Positions 15,021 to 22,984 of a DNA stretch of 64,000 bases are shown here, in pieces. Each line of letters starts with the position of its first letter. Position 1 is the first letter of the stretch. This stretch comes from Candidatus Zixiibacteriota bacterium (GTDB lineage: Bacteria > RBG-13-66-14 > B26-G2 > WVWN01): contig WVWN01000062.1 in assembly GCA_011773985.1 (NCBI GenBank), positions 1-64,000 of the forward strand, written 5' to 3'. A model generated the notes under the pieces. The model saw only the letters and a list, made by a program, of their open reading frames with translations. It had not been told where the DNA came from and did no database searches. Both the position numbers and the translations under genes were made by a program.

Positions 15021-16547
15021 ATGATGAGGCTCAAGAAACGATATATGGTGTTAACGGCCGGTGTGGCCGCGTTGGCCACTGGCGCGTTTCTTCTCACGGC
15101 GTGCGAGGACGAGCCGGGTATAACGAAACCAAAAGTCGAGTACAACGACCAAACCTTCTCGCTCCTAGTATGCGACGGCAACGGCAACGCCGAAACTAAG
15201 GAACCCAATACCAACTGGGACCACGACGGCGCCGCGGTTTGCACCCTCGATTGGAACGCCGACGGCTCCGGCCCCAACGCCGTTCCCGTAAATTACGCCA
15301 TGAACGTCTACCCGCTCGTAGACGGCGTCGCGGAGCAATTGAACCCGGGAATCCCGAAGGGCGGCGACTACTGGGCTTGGCAAGGTACGCCGTGGACCAT
15401 CATCAAGACCGAGCCGATTATGGGCAAGGGCAGCGGCGTGAAGGAGGTCTGGGTCAAGGCCCTCTACACGTACGTCAACCCGCCGCGTATCTGGTTCTTC
15501 TTCCGCTGGGAGGACCCGACGCACACCATACAGCCCAACCAGCAGGCCAAAGGTAACGACTTAAAAGGCGGTACCATGCAGTATTTCTGGTACCAAAAGG
15601 GCGGCATGGCGATTCCGGGCGACGGCTTTACGAACAACCGCCAGTGGGGCTCGCACGAGGACTGGCTCGCGCTGGTTTGGTCTACCTGGTACCTTTGGAA
15701 TCCCAAGGACAAGGGTAAAGAAAAAAAATATCATACGGTTCCGGACCCGTCGACGAGCTACGACTGGGAGCTCGTCGAAACGGTCCCCGGCTTCCAACAG
15801 AAAGGCATACGCGTCTTGCAGACCACCGCCAAGAAAGCGTATAAAACGGCTAAAGTCGATACGAGCAATACTAACAACGCGTACGGCCACAAGTTTTACA
15901 CCGGGCCCGTGTGCGACTTCTGGTATTTCAGCGCTACCATGAGCAATTATACCGCCGCGGGCGGCTGGCTGGATACCGAGCCGGCCACGCTGTCCGACTG
16001 CCACATAGACGACAACGGCTTCGAGTTCCCGCCCGTAATATCGAACCTTAACGCCGCGGACATAGCGAAAGTTTGGCTTCCCCTCGACAGCGGCCTTGGC
16101 TCATTTATACCCAACAGCACCGGGTCCGTCCCGACATACCAGGCGCCCGACGACACGAGGTTCAACCCCCCGGGCGCATATTATTTATGGAGTAGCGACC
16201 AGACGGTATCCCTGTTCAATCTGGCCGGCAATTGGCCTAAGGAGGGCGGCGCCCGCATCTCCGCCTATTTAACGCGTACGTCGCTCGGTTCCGCGGCCGA
16301 CGTTATCTGCCGCTGCCAGTGGCAGCTCCCCGAGGAAGGTCCGAACCACCGCGAATTGTATGACCCGTGGGAAGGTTCCAGGTGGACAAAAGGAAACCGC
16401 TCACACCCGGAAAAGATGAAGTATAACGATTACGGCAAGGACTTCTACTACACGCTCGAGATAATGCGCAACATCGGGACCATCGCCAAAATAGACCCGA
16501 CGGAAGACGTCTTGTTGGGTATCTTCGACCCGCACCCGGGCGAGTAG
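15021..16547 (+). CDS. Ethylbenzene-dehydrogenase-like (haem-binding EB_dh fold) lipoprotein
   Basis: This protein of 508 residues starts at ATG 15021 after AGGAGGG. A lipoprotein signal ends in FLLTAC (lipid Cys near residue 25). The pattern VWVKALYTYVNPPRIWFFFRW, read as VWVKALYTY followed by RIWFFFRWEDPT, then CDFWYFSATMSNY and a C-terminal RWTKGN region resembles the EB_dh domain. That domain binds b-type haem in the gamma subunits of ethylbenzene/DMSO-type dehydrogenases and in related cytochromes. I infer a periplasm- or surface-facing redox or ligand-binding lipoprotein. No CxxCH motif is seen, so it is not a c-type cytochrome. The small membrane-protein gene follows after 97 bases. 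Confidence 0.6.
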   Translation: MMRLKKRYMVLTAGVAALATGAFLLTACEDEPGITKPKVEYNDQTFSLLVCDGNGNAETKEPNTNWDHDGAAVCTLDWNADGSGPNAVPVNYAMNVYPLVDGVAEQLNPGIPKGGDYWAWQGTPWTIIKTEPIMGKGSGVKEVWVKALYTYVNPPRIWFFFRWEDPTHTIQPNQQAKGNDLKGGTMQYFWYQKGGMAIPGDGFTNNRQWGSHEDWLALVWSTWYLWNPKDKGKEKKYHTVPDPSTSYDWELVETVPGFQQKGIRVLQTTAKKAYKTAKVDTSNTNNAYGHKFYTGPVCDFWYFSATMSNYTAAGGWLDTEPATLSDCHIDDNGFEFPPVISNLNAADIAKVWLPLDSGLGSFIPNSTGSVPTYQAPDDTRFNPPGAYYLWSSDQTVSLFNLAGNWPKEGGARISAYLTRTSLGSAADVICRCQWQLPEEGPNHRELYDPWEGSRWTKGNRSHPEKMKYNDYGKDFYYTLEIMRNIGTIAKIDPTEDVLLGIFDPHPGE

Positions 16548-16644
16548 CGCCGGGGGAGCCGACTTAGCTTCGCCGCAATGCCCCCGCCCGGCGCCGCGCG
16601 CGGGCGGGGGCTTCACCTAAGAGGGCGACGACGGGAGCTTGGTT

Positions 16645-16827
16645 ATGTCCAATATATGGGCCGCGGTCGTGGAGATAGGATTCCTCGGGTGGGTCGGCTC
16701 CACCATCGCCTTCATATTCCGCGCGATAAGCAAGGAGAACAAATTCATCGGCAAGAAGGCGCTGTTCTGGGGCGTGCTTATCGGCGTCTTCTACACGCTC
16801 TGGATCGTGGGCCTGGTGAACGCGTAA
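16645..16827 (+). CDS. Small membrane protein with two predicted helices (60 aa)
   Basis: This 60-residue hydrophobic protein has two membrane segments (about 4-27 and 38-58) joined by a short charged loop with SKENKFIGKK. ATG 16645 follows GGGAGC at 7 bases. It lies downstream of the EB_dh-like lipoprotein and before a strong terminator, so the two probably form one unit and may work together, for example as membrane anchor and electron carrier. I do not recognise the family. Confidence 0.65.
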   Translation: MSNIWAAVVEIGFLGWVGSTIAFIFRAISKENKFIGKKALFWGVLIGVFYTLWIVGLVNA

Positions 16828-16863
16828 TTTACTTTGGGAATGGTTAAGGCCAGAATAAAAGGA

Positions 16864-16889
16864 AAGCCGGGCGCAGGCCCGGCTTTTTT
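16864..16889 (+). terminator. Rho-independent terminator
   Basis: The stem AAGCCGGGC / GCCCGGCTT with a short loop is followed by a run of T residues. It closes the lipoprotein-membrane protein unit. Confidence 0.9.
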
Positions 16890-17000
16890 GCGTCTTCGGC
16901 TTAGGCGTTTAGGGCCGCCCGCCCTTTTTTCGCATTTGCTAATGTCGGCCCGAAATACGGCCCGGTCACGTTTTAAACGTTAATTTGTGTATATTTTCAC

Positions 17001-17029
17001 TTGCGACCCGCCGCATTTTCGCGTATAAT
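17001..17029 (+). promoter_or_regulatory. Promoter of the transketolase operon
   Basis: The -35 box TTGCGA (17001-17006), a 17-base spacer and a perfect TATAAT (17024-17029) are seen. Transcription should start near 17036, immediately before a mini-ORF. Confidence 0.75.
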
Positions 17030-17036
17030 CGGCGCT

Positions 17037-17066
17037 ATGTCCGTTAAACGCTCTTTGCTAATTTAA
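17037..17066 (+). CDS. Possible leaderless 9-residue leader peptide
   Basis: ATG 17037 sits at the expected transcription start of the transketolase promoter and reads MSVKRSLLI then TAA. It ends 20 bases before the transketolase start, which has its own TTTTAGGAG site. It could be a leader peptide or a chance ORF. Confidence 0.3.
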   Translation: MSVKRSLLI

Positions 17067-17085
17067 TCAAATTTTAGGAGACGCT

Positions 17086-17952
17086 ATGGTCGAGACGAAA
17101 GAGCTTGAAGAAATCAGTCGCAAGATCCGGCGGGACATAATGGTCATGCTCGCCGAGGCCGGCTCCGGGCACTCAGGCGGCTCGCTTTCCGCGGTCGAGG
17201 TCCTCGTGTCGCTCTTCTGGAACATACTAAAACACGACCCGGAGAACCCGGCCTGGGAGGAGCGGGATTGGTTCGTCCTGTCCAAAGGCCACGCGTGTCC
17301 GGTTTTGTACGCGGTCCTGGCGGCGCGGGGCTATTTTCCGCGCGAGACCCTTTGGACGCTGCGGAAGCTCGACTCCATCCTCCAGGGCCACCCACACCGC
17401 CTGAAGACGCCCGGCGTAGAGTTTTCGACCGGGTCGCTGGGCCAGGGCCTTTCCCTCGCGACCGGCGCCGCGATGGGCCTTAAACGCCAGGGCAAGCCGA
17501 ACAGCGTCTTCGTCCTGACGGGCGACGGCGAGCAAACGGAAGGCGCGATATGGGAGGCCGGCATGACCGCGGCCCACTACCGCCTCGACAACTTGTGCGC
17601 CGTATGCGACCGCAATTATTTGATGATCGACGGCAATACCGAAGAGGTTATGGGCCTCGACCCGCTGCCGGACAAGTGGCGCGCTTTCAAGTGGCACGTC
17701 ATCGAGGTCGACGGCCACGACCTCCGCCAATTGACGTACGCCTACCAGCGGTTCATCCTGGAGAAGAAACGCCCTACGATGATCATCGCCAATACCATAA
17801 AAGGTAGGGGCGTTTCCTTTATGGAGAACCAGGCCGACTGGCACGGCGCGGCGCCCAAGAAGGGCGAGCAGGTACAACAGGCCCTCGCGGACCTCGGCTT
17901 CACCGCGCCGTGGGAAGAATATATGAAACACGATTTCGACTGGCTCGGCTAG
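17086..17952 (+). CDS. Transketolase, N-terminal (TPP-binding) subunit
   Basis: This 288-residue protein equals the first third of a full transketolase and carries the diphosphate-binding half of the thiamine pyrophosphate site. It has GHSGGSLSAVEVLVSLFW (about 25-42), HAC-type and GHP-type His residues in SKGHACPVLYAVLAARGYFP and ILQGHPHRLKTPGVEFSTGS, and the TPP motif GDGEQTEGAIWEAG ending in Asn in CDRNY. The C-terminal partner follows after 34 bases, so the enzyme is a two-gene split form, as in many archaea and some bacteria. It links the pentose phosphate and glycolytic sugar pools. The start has AGGAGAC upstream. Confidence 0.93.
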   Translation: MVETKELEEISRKIRRDIMVMLAEAGSGHSGGSLSAVEVLVSLFWNILKHDPENPAWEERDWFVLSKGHACPVLYAVLAARGYFPRETLWTLRKLDSILQGHPHRLKTPGVEFSTGSLGQGLSLATGAAMGLKRQGKPNSVFVLTGDGEQTEGAIWEAGMTAAHYRLDNLCAVCDRNYLMIDGNTEEVMGLDPLPDKWRAFKWHVIEVDGHDLRQLTYAYQRFILEKKRPTMIIANTIKGRGVSFMENQADWHGAAPKKGEQVQQALADLGFTAPWEEYMKHDFDWLG

Positions 17953-17986
17953 CAATAATTCGATACGGCTTTAGAGGAGACAAGAC

Positions 17987-18973
17987 ATGGGCGGCATACG
18001 CGAAGACATGCATTTGGCTGATTACCGCAAGGGCGTCGACATGGTCCCGAGCCGCGACGGCTACGGCCACGGCTTGTTGTGGTTGTGCGAGCACGACGAC
18101 CGGGTCGTGGTGTGCGACGCCGATTTGGCTAAGTCCACGCGGACCATATGGGTGCGCGATAAATTCCCGGAGAAGCACGTCGACTTCGGCATCTCCGAGC
18201 AGGACATGCTGGCCGAGGCCGGCGGAATGTCGCGGACCGGCCTCGTCCCTTTCGTGACCACTTACGGCGTCTTCGTCGCCGGCCGGGCGTGGGACCAGGT
18301 CCGTACGTCCATCTGCTACGGCGACCTGAACGTCAAGATCGGCGGTGCGCACGGTGGCATCTCGGTAGGGCCGGACGGCCCGACGCACCAGTCGCTCGAG
18401 GAGATACCGCTGATGCGGGTCCTGCCCGGGATGACGTTGGTCGTGCCGACCGACGCGCCGGAGTGCCAAAAGGCCACCATTTGGGCCGCCTCCCACGAAG
18501 GCCCGGTATATTTGCGCTTCGGCCGGGAGGGCGTGCCGGTAATCACGACCGAGGAGACGCCCTTCACGGTGGGGCGGGCGGAGGTTTACCGCGACGGCGA
18601 CGACGTCGCCATAATCGCTTGCGGGCCGTTGGTGTACGAGGCGCTGGTCGCTGCGGACACCTTGGCGAAAGAAGGTATCGACGCGCGCGTCATTAACTGC
18701 CATACGATAAAGCCCATGGACGTAGATACGGTCGTGACCGCCGCGCGGGAATGCGGCGCCGTTGTTACCGCGGAGGAGGCGCAGGTTTACGGCGGCCTGG
18801 GCGGCGCCATCGCCGAGGTCATATGTCAACATTGCCCCGTGCCGATGCGCATCGTGGGCATCGAGGACACCTTCGGCGAGTCGGGCAGCCCCCGCGAGCT
18901 CCTCGACCGGTACGGCATGAACTCGGGCAACATAATCGCCAAAGTTAAGGAAGTCCTGAAGATGAAGAAATAG
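17987..18973 (+). CDS. Transketolase, C-terminal subunit
   Basis: This 328-residue protein combines the pyrimidine-binding domain and the C-terminal transketolase domain. Landmarks are VVVCDADLAKSTRT, the catalytic-Glu region DFGISEQDMLAEAGGMSRTG (about 65-84), GPTHQSLEEIPLMRVLPGM and the domain-3 start IIACGPLVYEALVAAD. GAGGAGAC lies upstream of ATG 17987. With the preceding gene it would form an alpha2beta2 transketolase. The sequence also resembles 1-deoxyxylulose-5-phosphate synthase C-terminal halves, but the paired N-terminal subunit is transketolase-like. Confidence 0.92.
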   Translation: MGGIREDMHLADYRKGVDMVPSRDGYGHGLLWLCEHDDRVVVCDADLAKSTRTIWVRDKFPEKHVDFGISEQDMLAEAGGMSRTGLVPFVTTYGVFVAGRAWDQVRTSICYGDLNVKIGGAHGGISVGPDGPTHQSLEEIPLMRVLPGMTLVVPTDAPECQKATIWAASHEGPVYLRFGREGVPVITTEETPFTVGRAEVYRDGDDVAIIACGPLVYEALVAADTLAKEGIDARVINCHTIKPMDVDTVVTAARECGAVVTAEEAQVYGGLGGAIAEVICQHCPVPMRIVGIEDTFGESGSPRELLDRYGMNSGNIIAKVKEVLKMKK

Positions 18974-18995
18974 GCCGACTACGCGCAGCGGATGA

Positions 18996-19020
18996 AGCCC
19001 GGCTCGAGCCGGGTTTTTTT
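18996..19020 (+). terminator. Rho-independent terminator
   Basis: The palindromic stem CCCGGCTC / GAGCCGGG with almost no loop is followed by at least seven T residues, 23 bases after the transketolase operon. Confidence 0.88.
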
Positions 19021-19064
19021 TCGCCCTTTTAGGTTCCTTTTATTTCTGATATTATTTAATAAGC

Positions 19065-20150
19065 ATGCCTTGGCAAAACGATGGCCACGAGGAAGGGCGA
19101 AAGGAAGCAAACGACGGGCCGTTCATTTCCGTCGTGGTGCCGTGCCGGAACGAGGCCGCGTTCATAAAGAACGCCCTCGAGGCCGTACTGCGTAACGATT
19201 GGCCCGCGGACCGCCTCGAGGTCCTGGTCGTCGACGGCGGAAGTACCGACGGCACGCGCGACCTCGTGGCCGAGATGGCCTTGCGCGACCCGCGCGTGAA
19301 GTTGGTCGATAATCCGGGCGTTTTCGCCGGGAGCGCGATGAAAATAGGCGTCGCCGCGGCGCGCGGCGATTATATCTCTCGCGTGGACGCCCACGCGCGA
19401 ATCCCCTCCTATTATTTCAAGGCCGGCGTCGCCATACTCAGGGGACGGCCGGATATATGGGCGGTAGGCGGGCCGGTGGACCGCGTCGCCGCGGAAGAGT
19501 CGGGGCGGCTCGTCGCGGCCATCGCGAGTAATATTTTCGCTACGGGAAATACGCCGGTCCGGGTGGGCCGCGTCGAGGGGTCGGTAGATGCCGTTTTGTA
19601 TCCCGTATGGCCGCGTGAAGTATTCGAGCGCGTGGGCGAGTTCGACGAGACGCTCGTGCGCAACCAGGACGACGATTTCCATTACCGGCTGCGGCGTGCC
19701 GGCGGTATAATTTACCAGACGCAGAAGATGCGCGCGACGTATTACGTTCGCGGCTCCGTTCGCCAATTATTGAAACAGTACAATCAATACGCTTTTTGGA
19801 AGGTGTTCCTAAGCAAGAAACGGGGGCGGGTCCTCGGTTTGAAGCCGTTCGTGCCGTTGGCGTTCTTCGCGGCCTTGGCCTTAGCGCTCGTGGCGGGATT
19901 TTCGGTTCCGTACTTGTGGCTTGCGGGCGGCATATTGGCGGCGGCGTATTTGTGCGCCGACGTCGCGGCGTCGACGGCGGTGGCCGCGAGAACCGGCTTC
20001 CGCGATTTTTTCAAAGCCCTTGCGATTTTCCCGGCCTTCCACTTGACGTACGCGGCCGGTATTCTCGCCGGGGTATGGCACTTTTACGTGAGAGGTTCCA
20101 CGCCGCAAGAGATCATTAATCGCGGCGTCTACAGTAAATTGACGCGGTAG
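19065..20150 (+). CDS. GT2-family glycosyltransferase with C-terminal membrane helices, paralog A
   Basis: This 361-residue protein has a GT-A catalytic domain (about 20-250). It shows SVVVPCRNEAAFIKNALEAV at the start, the nucleotide-binding VVDGGSTDGTRD (about 63-74), the DXD-like VDAHARIP (about 107-114) and a putative catalytic NQDDDFHYRLRRAGG (about 204-218). Two or three hydrophobic helices follow (about 262-340). The type is that of succinoglycan/EPS chain-building enzymes that act on the cytoplasmic face on lipid-linked sugars. TATTAT (19050-19055) lies only 10 bases before ATG 19065, and no Shine-Dalgarno site is seen. The next gene is a close paralog. Confidence 0.88.
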   Translation: MPWQNDGHEEGRKEANDGPFISVVVPCRNEAAFIKNALEAVLRNDWPADRLEVLVVDGGSTDGTRDLVAEMALRDPRVKLVDNPGVFAGSAMKIGVAAARGDYISRVDAHARIPSYYFKAGVAILRGRPDIWAVGGPVDRVAAEESGRLVAAIASNIFATGNTPVRVGRVEGSVDAVLYPVWPREVFERVGEFDETLVRNQDDDFHYRLRRAGGIIYQTQKMRATYYVRGSVRQLLKQYNQYAFWKVFLSKKRGRVLGLKPFVPLAFFAALALALVAGFSVPYLWLAGGILAAAYLCADVAASTAVAARTGFRDFFKALAIFPAFHLTYAAGILAGVWHFYVRGSTPQEIINRGVYSKLTR

Positions 20151-20256
20151 GGGCCCGCGCGGCCCTCCCTGGCAAGAATCGCGGCGTATACGATCGGTTT
20201 TAAACCGCGCGGTAGGCGTAGCCGAAGTAGAATTTATAGGCTACAAGTTTTTCAAC

Positions 20257-21369
20257 GTGCGAAGTGAGCTTCGTCGGGAGAACGTGCCGAAAGCGAAGAT
20301 TAGCGAATTAAAAAAAGCCGGTACCGACGCCGAGGCCGGTTACGTTTCGGTGGTAATTCCTTGCCGGGAAGAGCAGAACTACATCGGGAAGGCCTTGCGC
20401 GCCGTGCTCGCGAACGATTGGCCCTCGGACCGTCTGGAGGTACTGGTCGTAGAAGGCGATAGCCACGACGGTACGCGAGATATAGTGGCGGAGATCGCGG
20501 CCCGCGACGCGCGCATAAAAATAATCGATAACCCGGGCTTATTTGCCGGCAGCGCGATGAGGATAGGTCACGCCGCGGCGCGCGGCGACTACATCGTTCG
20601 GGTAGACGCTCACGCCGAAATTCCGCCCGACTACGTCAAGAAGGGCGTAGCGATTCTCCGGCAGCACCCCGAGATATGGGCCGTGGGGGGGCCCGTTGAC
20701 CGCGTCGCCGCGGGCGAAGGTAGCCTTCTCGTCGCGGCGATTATTAGTAATATCTTCTCGACGGGTAATACGCCGGTCCGCGTCGGCAAGAGGGAGGGGC
20801 CGATAGACGCGGTAGCGTGTCCCGTTTGGCGCCGCGAAATATTAGCGCGGGTAGGTAATTTCGACGACGCGCTGGCGCGTAACGAGGATGACGATTATTT
20901 TTACCGGATCCGGCGCGCGGGCGGCATAGTTTACCAGGCGCAGGATATGAGGGCGAAGTATTACGTCCGCAGCTCGATCCGGGGCCTGTTGAAGCAGTAT
21001 AATCAATACGGGTTTTGGAAGGCGGTGGTCGCGAAGAAGCACGGTCGCTTCCTCGCTTGGAAACCGCTCGTGCCGTCGGCGTTCTTCGGCGTGCTCGCCT
21101 TGGCGGCCGCGGCCGGATTTGTAACGCCGTATATATGGTTGGCGGGGGGAGCGTTGGCGGCCGCCTACGTCGGCGCGGACGTAGTCGCCTCCATATTCGT
21201 TGGTATTAAAAAGGGGTTCGGCAGTTTCCTTAAAGCCTTTGTCGTATTCCCGGCGTTGCATTTGACTTACGCCGCGGGTATAACCTCGGGCTTATGGTGT
21301 TGTTACGTGCGCCGATTTTCGCGCGAAGAGATAAGGCGGCGGCGCCTGTTCGCCGGTTTGACGCGCTGA
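20257..21369 (+). CDS. GT2-family glycosyltransferase with C-terminal membrane helices, paralog B
   Basis: This protein of about 370 residues is a paralog of the preceding gene over its whole length: SVVIPCREEQNYIGKALRAV, VVEGDSHDGTRD, VDAHAEIPPDY, RNEDDDYFYRIRRAGG and the same C-terminal membrane block. In GT2 enzymes these elements bind the sugar nucleotide and supply the catalytic base. The two copies probably add successive sugars to one glycan. The start is uncertain: GTG 20257 is used, but GTG 20284 has a better upstream CGGGAG and aligns better with paralog A. TAGAAT at 20228-20233 may be a -10 element. Confidence 0.86.
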   Translation: MRSELRRENVPKAKISELKKAGTDAEAGYVSVVIPCREEQNYIGKALRAVLANDWPSDRLEVLVVEGDSHDGTRDIVAEIAARDARIKIIDNPGLFAGSAMRIGHAAARGDYIVRVDAHAEIPPDYVKKGVAILRQHPEIWAVGGPVDRVAAGEGSLLVAAIISNIFSTGNTPVRVGKREGPIDAVACPVWRREILARVGNFDDALARNEDDDYFYRIRRAGGIVYQAQDMRAKYYVRSSIRGLLKQYNQYGFWKAVVAKKHGRFLAWKPLVPSAFFGVLALAAAAGFVTPYIWLAGGALAAAYVGADVVASIFVGIKKGFGSFLKAFVVFPALHLTYAAGITSGLWCCYVRRFSREEIRRRRLFAGLTR

Positions 21370-21373
21370 CGTT

Positions 21374-22045
21374 ATGGCGGAGAAACGGGAGGACGCGCGC
21401 GCGGTACGTACCTATTTCGAAGGAGGAGGTGTCTCCTTCGATACGTTTTACGACGGCCGCAGAGGCGCCCTCGTGAGGTGGCTAGACCGGAAGTTCCGCT
21501 ACGACGTCCTCGACCGCTTCAGGATTGCGTTTAACGCTTTCGGCGATTTGAGGGGGAAGACGTTTTTGGACGTGGGTTGCGGCTCCGGCCCCTATGTCGT
21601 CGAGGCGTTGCGGCGGGGCGCGTCGCGCGTCGTCGGCGTTGACCTGTCGGGAACAATGCTCGCGTTGGCGCGCGAGAAGGTCGCCGCGATGGGGATGACG
21701 GCATGCGTCGAGCTCGTCCAAGCTGATTTCGCCTCGTGGGAGCCGGGCGAGCGGTTCGACGCGGCGGTGGTGATGGGGGTTATGGACTACGTCGGCGACG
21801 CGGCGACCTTTATGCGGAAGGTCGCGAACGCAACGTCGGCTCGAGCCGCCGTCTCTTTCCCCAGCATCTCCTGGTGGCGTTCGCCGATACGGCGCGTACG
21901 GTATTTAGTCAAGAGATGCCCCCTTTATTTATACGACCGGCGCCGGGTGGAAGCCGCGGTCGAGGGATGCGGCGCGCGCGACGTGGAGATAATCAAAATC
22001 CCGGGCGCGGGTATGGACTACGTGGTCCTGTTGGATTTTGAATAA
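21374..22045 (+). CDS. SAM-dependent class I methyltransferase
   Basis: This 223-residue protein has the Rossmann SAM site FLDVGCGSGPYVVEALRRGA (about 59-78), followed by an acidic motif II in VVGVDLSGTMLALAREK and a post-motif region DAAVVMGVMDYVGD. The pattern is similar to UbiG/BchM-type enzymes, but its place directly behind two glycosyltransferases and in front of a polysaccharide deacetylase suggests that it modifies a glycan or lipid precursor. It starts 4 bases after paralog B and overlaps the next gene by 8 bases. The substrate is unknown. Confidence 0.83.
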   Translation: MAEKREDARAVRTYFEGGGVSFDTFYDGRRGALVRWLDRKFRYDVLDRFRIAFNAFGDLRGKTFLDVGCGSGPYVVEALRRGASRVVGVDLSGTMLALAREKVAAMGMTACVELVQADFASWEPGERFDAAVVMGVMDYVGDAATFMRKVANATSARAAVSFPSISWWRSPIRRVRYLVKRCPLYLYDRRRVEAAVEGCGARDVEIIKIPGAGMDYVVLLDFE

Positions 22046-22925
22046 AGGCGAATCTAAGCCGCCGCTGGTTTTTACGGTCGACGTCGAGGATTGGGCGAAC
22101 TCGACGTTGGGACCCGAGCGACCAATTACGGACCGGTTCCTCGAAGGTTTGTGCCGGATCCTTTCGTTGCTCGAGGAGGCGGGTGCGAAGGGGACGTTCT
22201 TCATCTTGGGGGCGGCCGCGGCGAAATTTCCCGAAGCGGCCCGGGCCGTCGCCGCCGCGGGGCACGACGTTGCCGCGCACGGTTACAATCACGTGCCGGC
22301 CTATTCGCTCGGCCGCAAACGTTTCCGCGAGGAATTAAGGCGGGTCGGCGATTGCCTCGCGGGAATCACGGGCGTCAAACCCCGGTACTATCGCGCGCCC
22401 GATTTCGGCGTCGGCGCCGATTCCCTATGGGTTTTGGAAGTTCTGGCGGAGGAGGGATACGCTGTCGACTCGAGCATTTTCCCCTTTCGCGGCCGACGGT
22501 ACGGGATACGCTGGTGGCCCCGGGAACCCCGGAACGTATTACTAGCCGGCGGCCTGAGTATCGTCGAGCTGCCGCTACCGACTTTCGAGGTGCTGGGCGT
22601 CAGGTTGCCGGCGGCCGGCGGCGGTTATACGAGGGTAACGCCTTACCGGGCGCTCAAAGCCGTGCTTAGCGCCGGCGTCCGGGGAGGGTGGGCGCGAGTC
22701 CACTACTGCCACCCGTACGAACTGGACGAGGACGAGATATCGGCCTACCGGCATAATACGTCGTTAAAAATGCGCTTCTCCCAACGGCTTGGGCGACGAG
22801 GTACGTTTTCCAAGTTAAATAGAATGATTACGGATTTTAAAGTTATTTCTATAAAAGAGTTCTTAAACACTTATAAAATAAATACATACGAGCCCGATAA
22901 AAAAGCATTTGAAGGCGCAAGTTAA
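22038..22925 (+). CDS. Polysaccharide deacetylase (NodB/DUF3473-like)
   Basis: This 295-residue protein has NodB-fold motifs: the metal/catalytic Asp pair in FTVDVEDWANS (about 12-22), GTFFILGAAAAKFPEAAR, the metal-binding H-x3-H in AAHGYNHV (about 77-84), and YYRAPDFGVG (about 114-123). It resembles the deacetylases of XrtA/EPS clusters, which remove N-acetyl groups from surface polysaccharide. TTG 22038 overlaps the methyltransferase end by 8 bases. From about 22740 to the stop the sequence becomes clearly AT-rich, and this C-terminal part matches nothing I know. With the two GT2 genes it forms a small exopolysaccharide set. Confidence 0.82.
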   Translation: MNKGESKPPLVFTVDVEDWANSTLGPERPITDRFLEGLCRILSLLEEAGAKGTFFILGAAAAKFPEAARAVAAAGHDVAAHGYNHVPAYSLGRKRFREELRRVGDCLAGITGVKPRYYRAPDFGVGADSLWVLEVLAEEGYAVDSSIFPFRGRRYGIRWWPREPRNVLLAGGLSIVELPLPTFEVLGVRLPAAGGGYTRVTPYRALKAVLSAGVRGGWARVHYCHPYELDEDEISAYRHNTSLKMRFSQRLGRRGTFSKLNRMITDFKVISIKEFLNTYKINTYEPDKKAFEGAS

Positions 22926-22984
22926 AGTTTCAAGGCTACTGACCCGTTGGCTTCCGGCGGACGTTTAACGGCCGGCCTTAAGTT

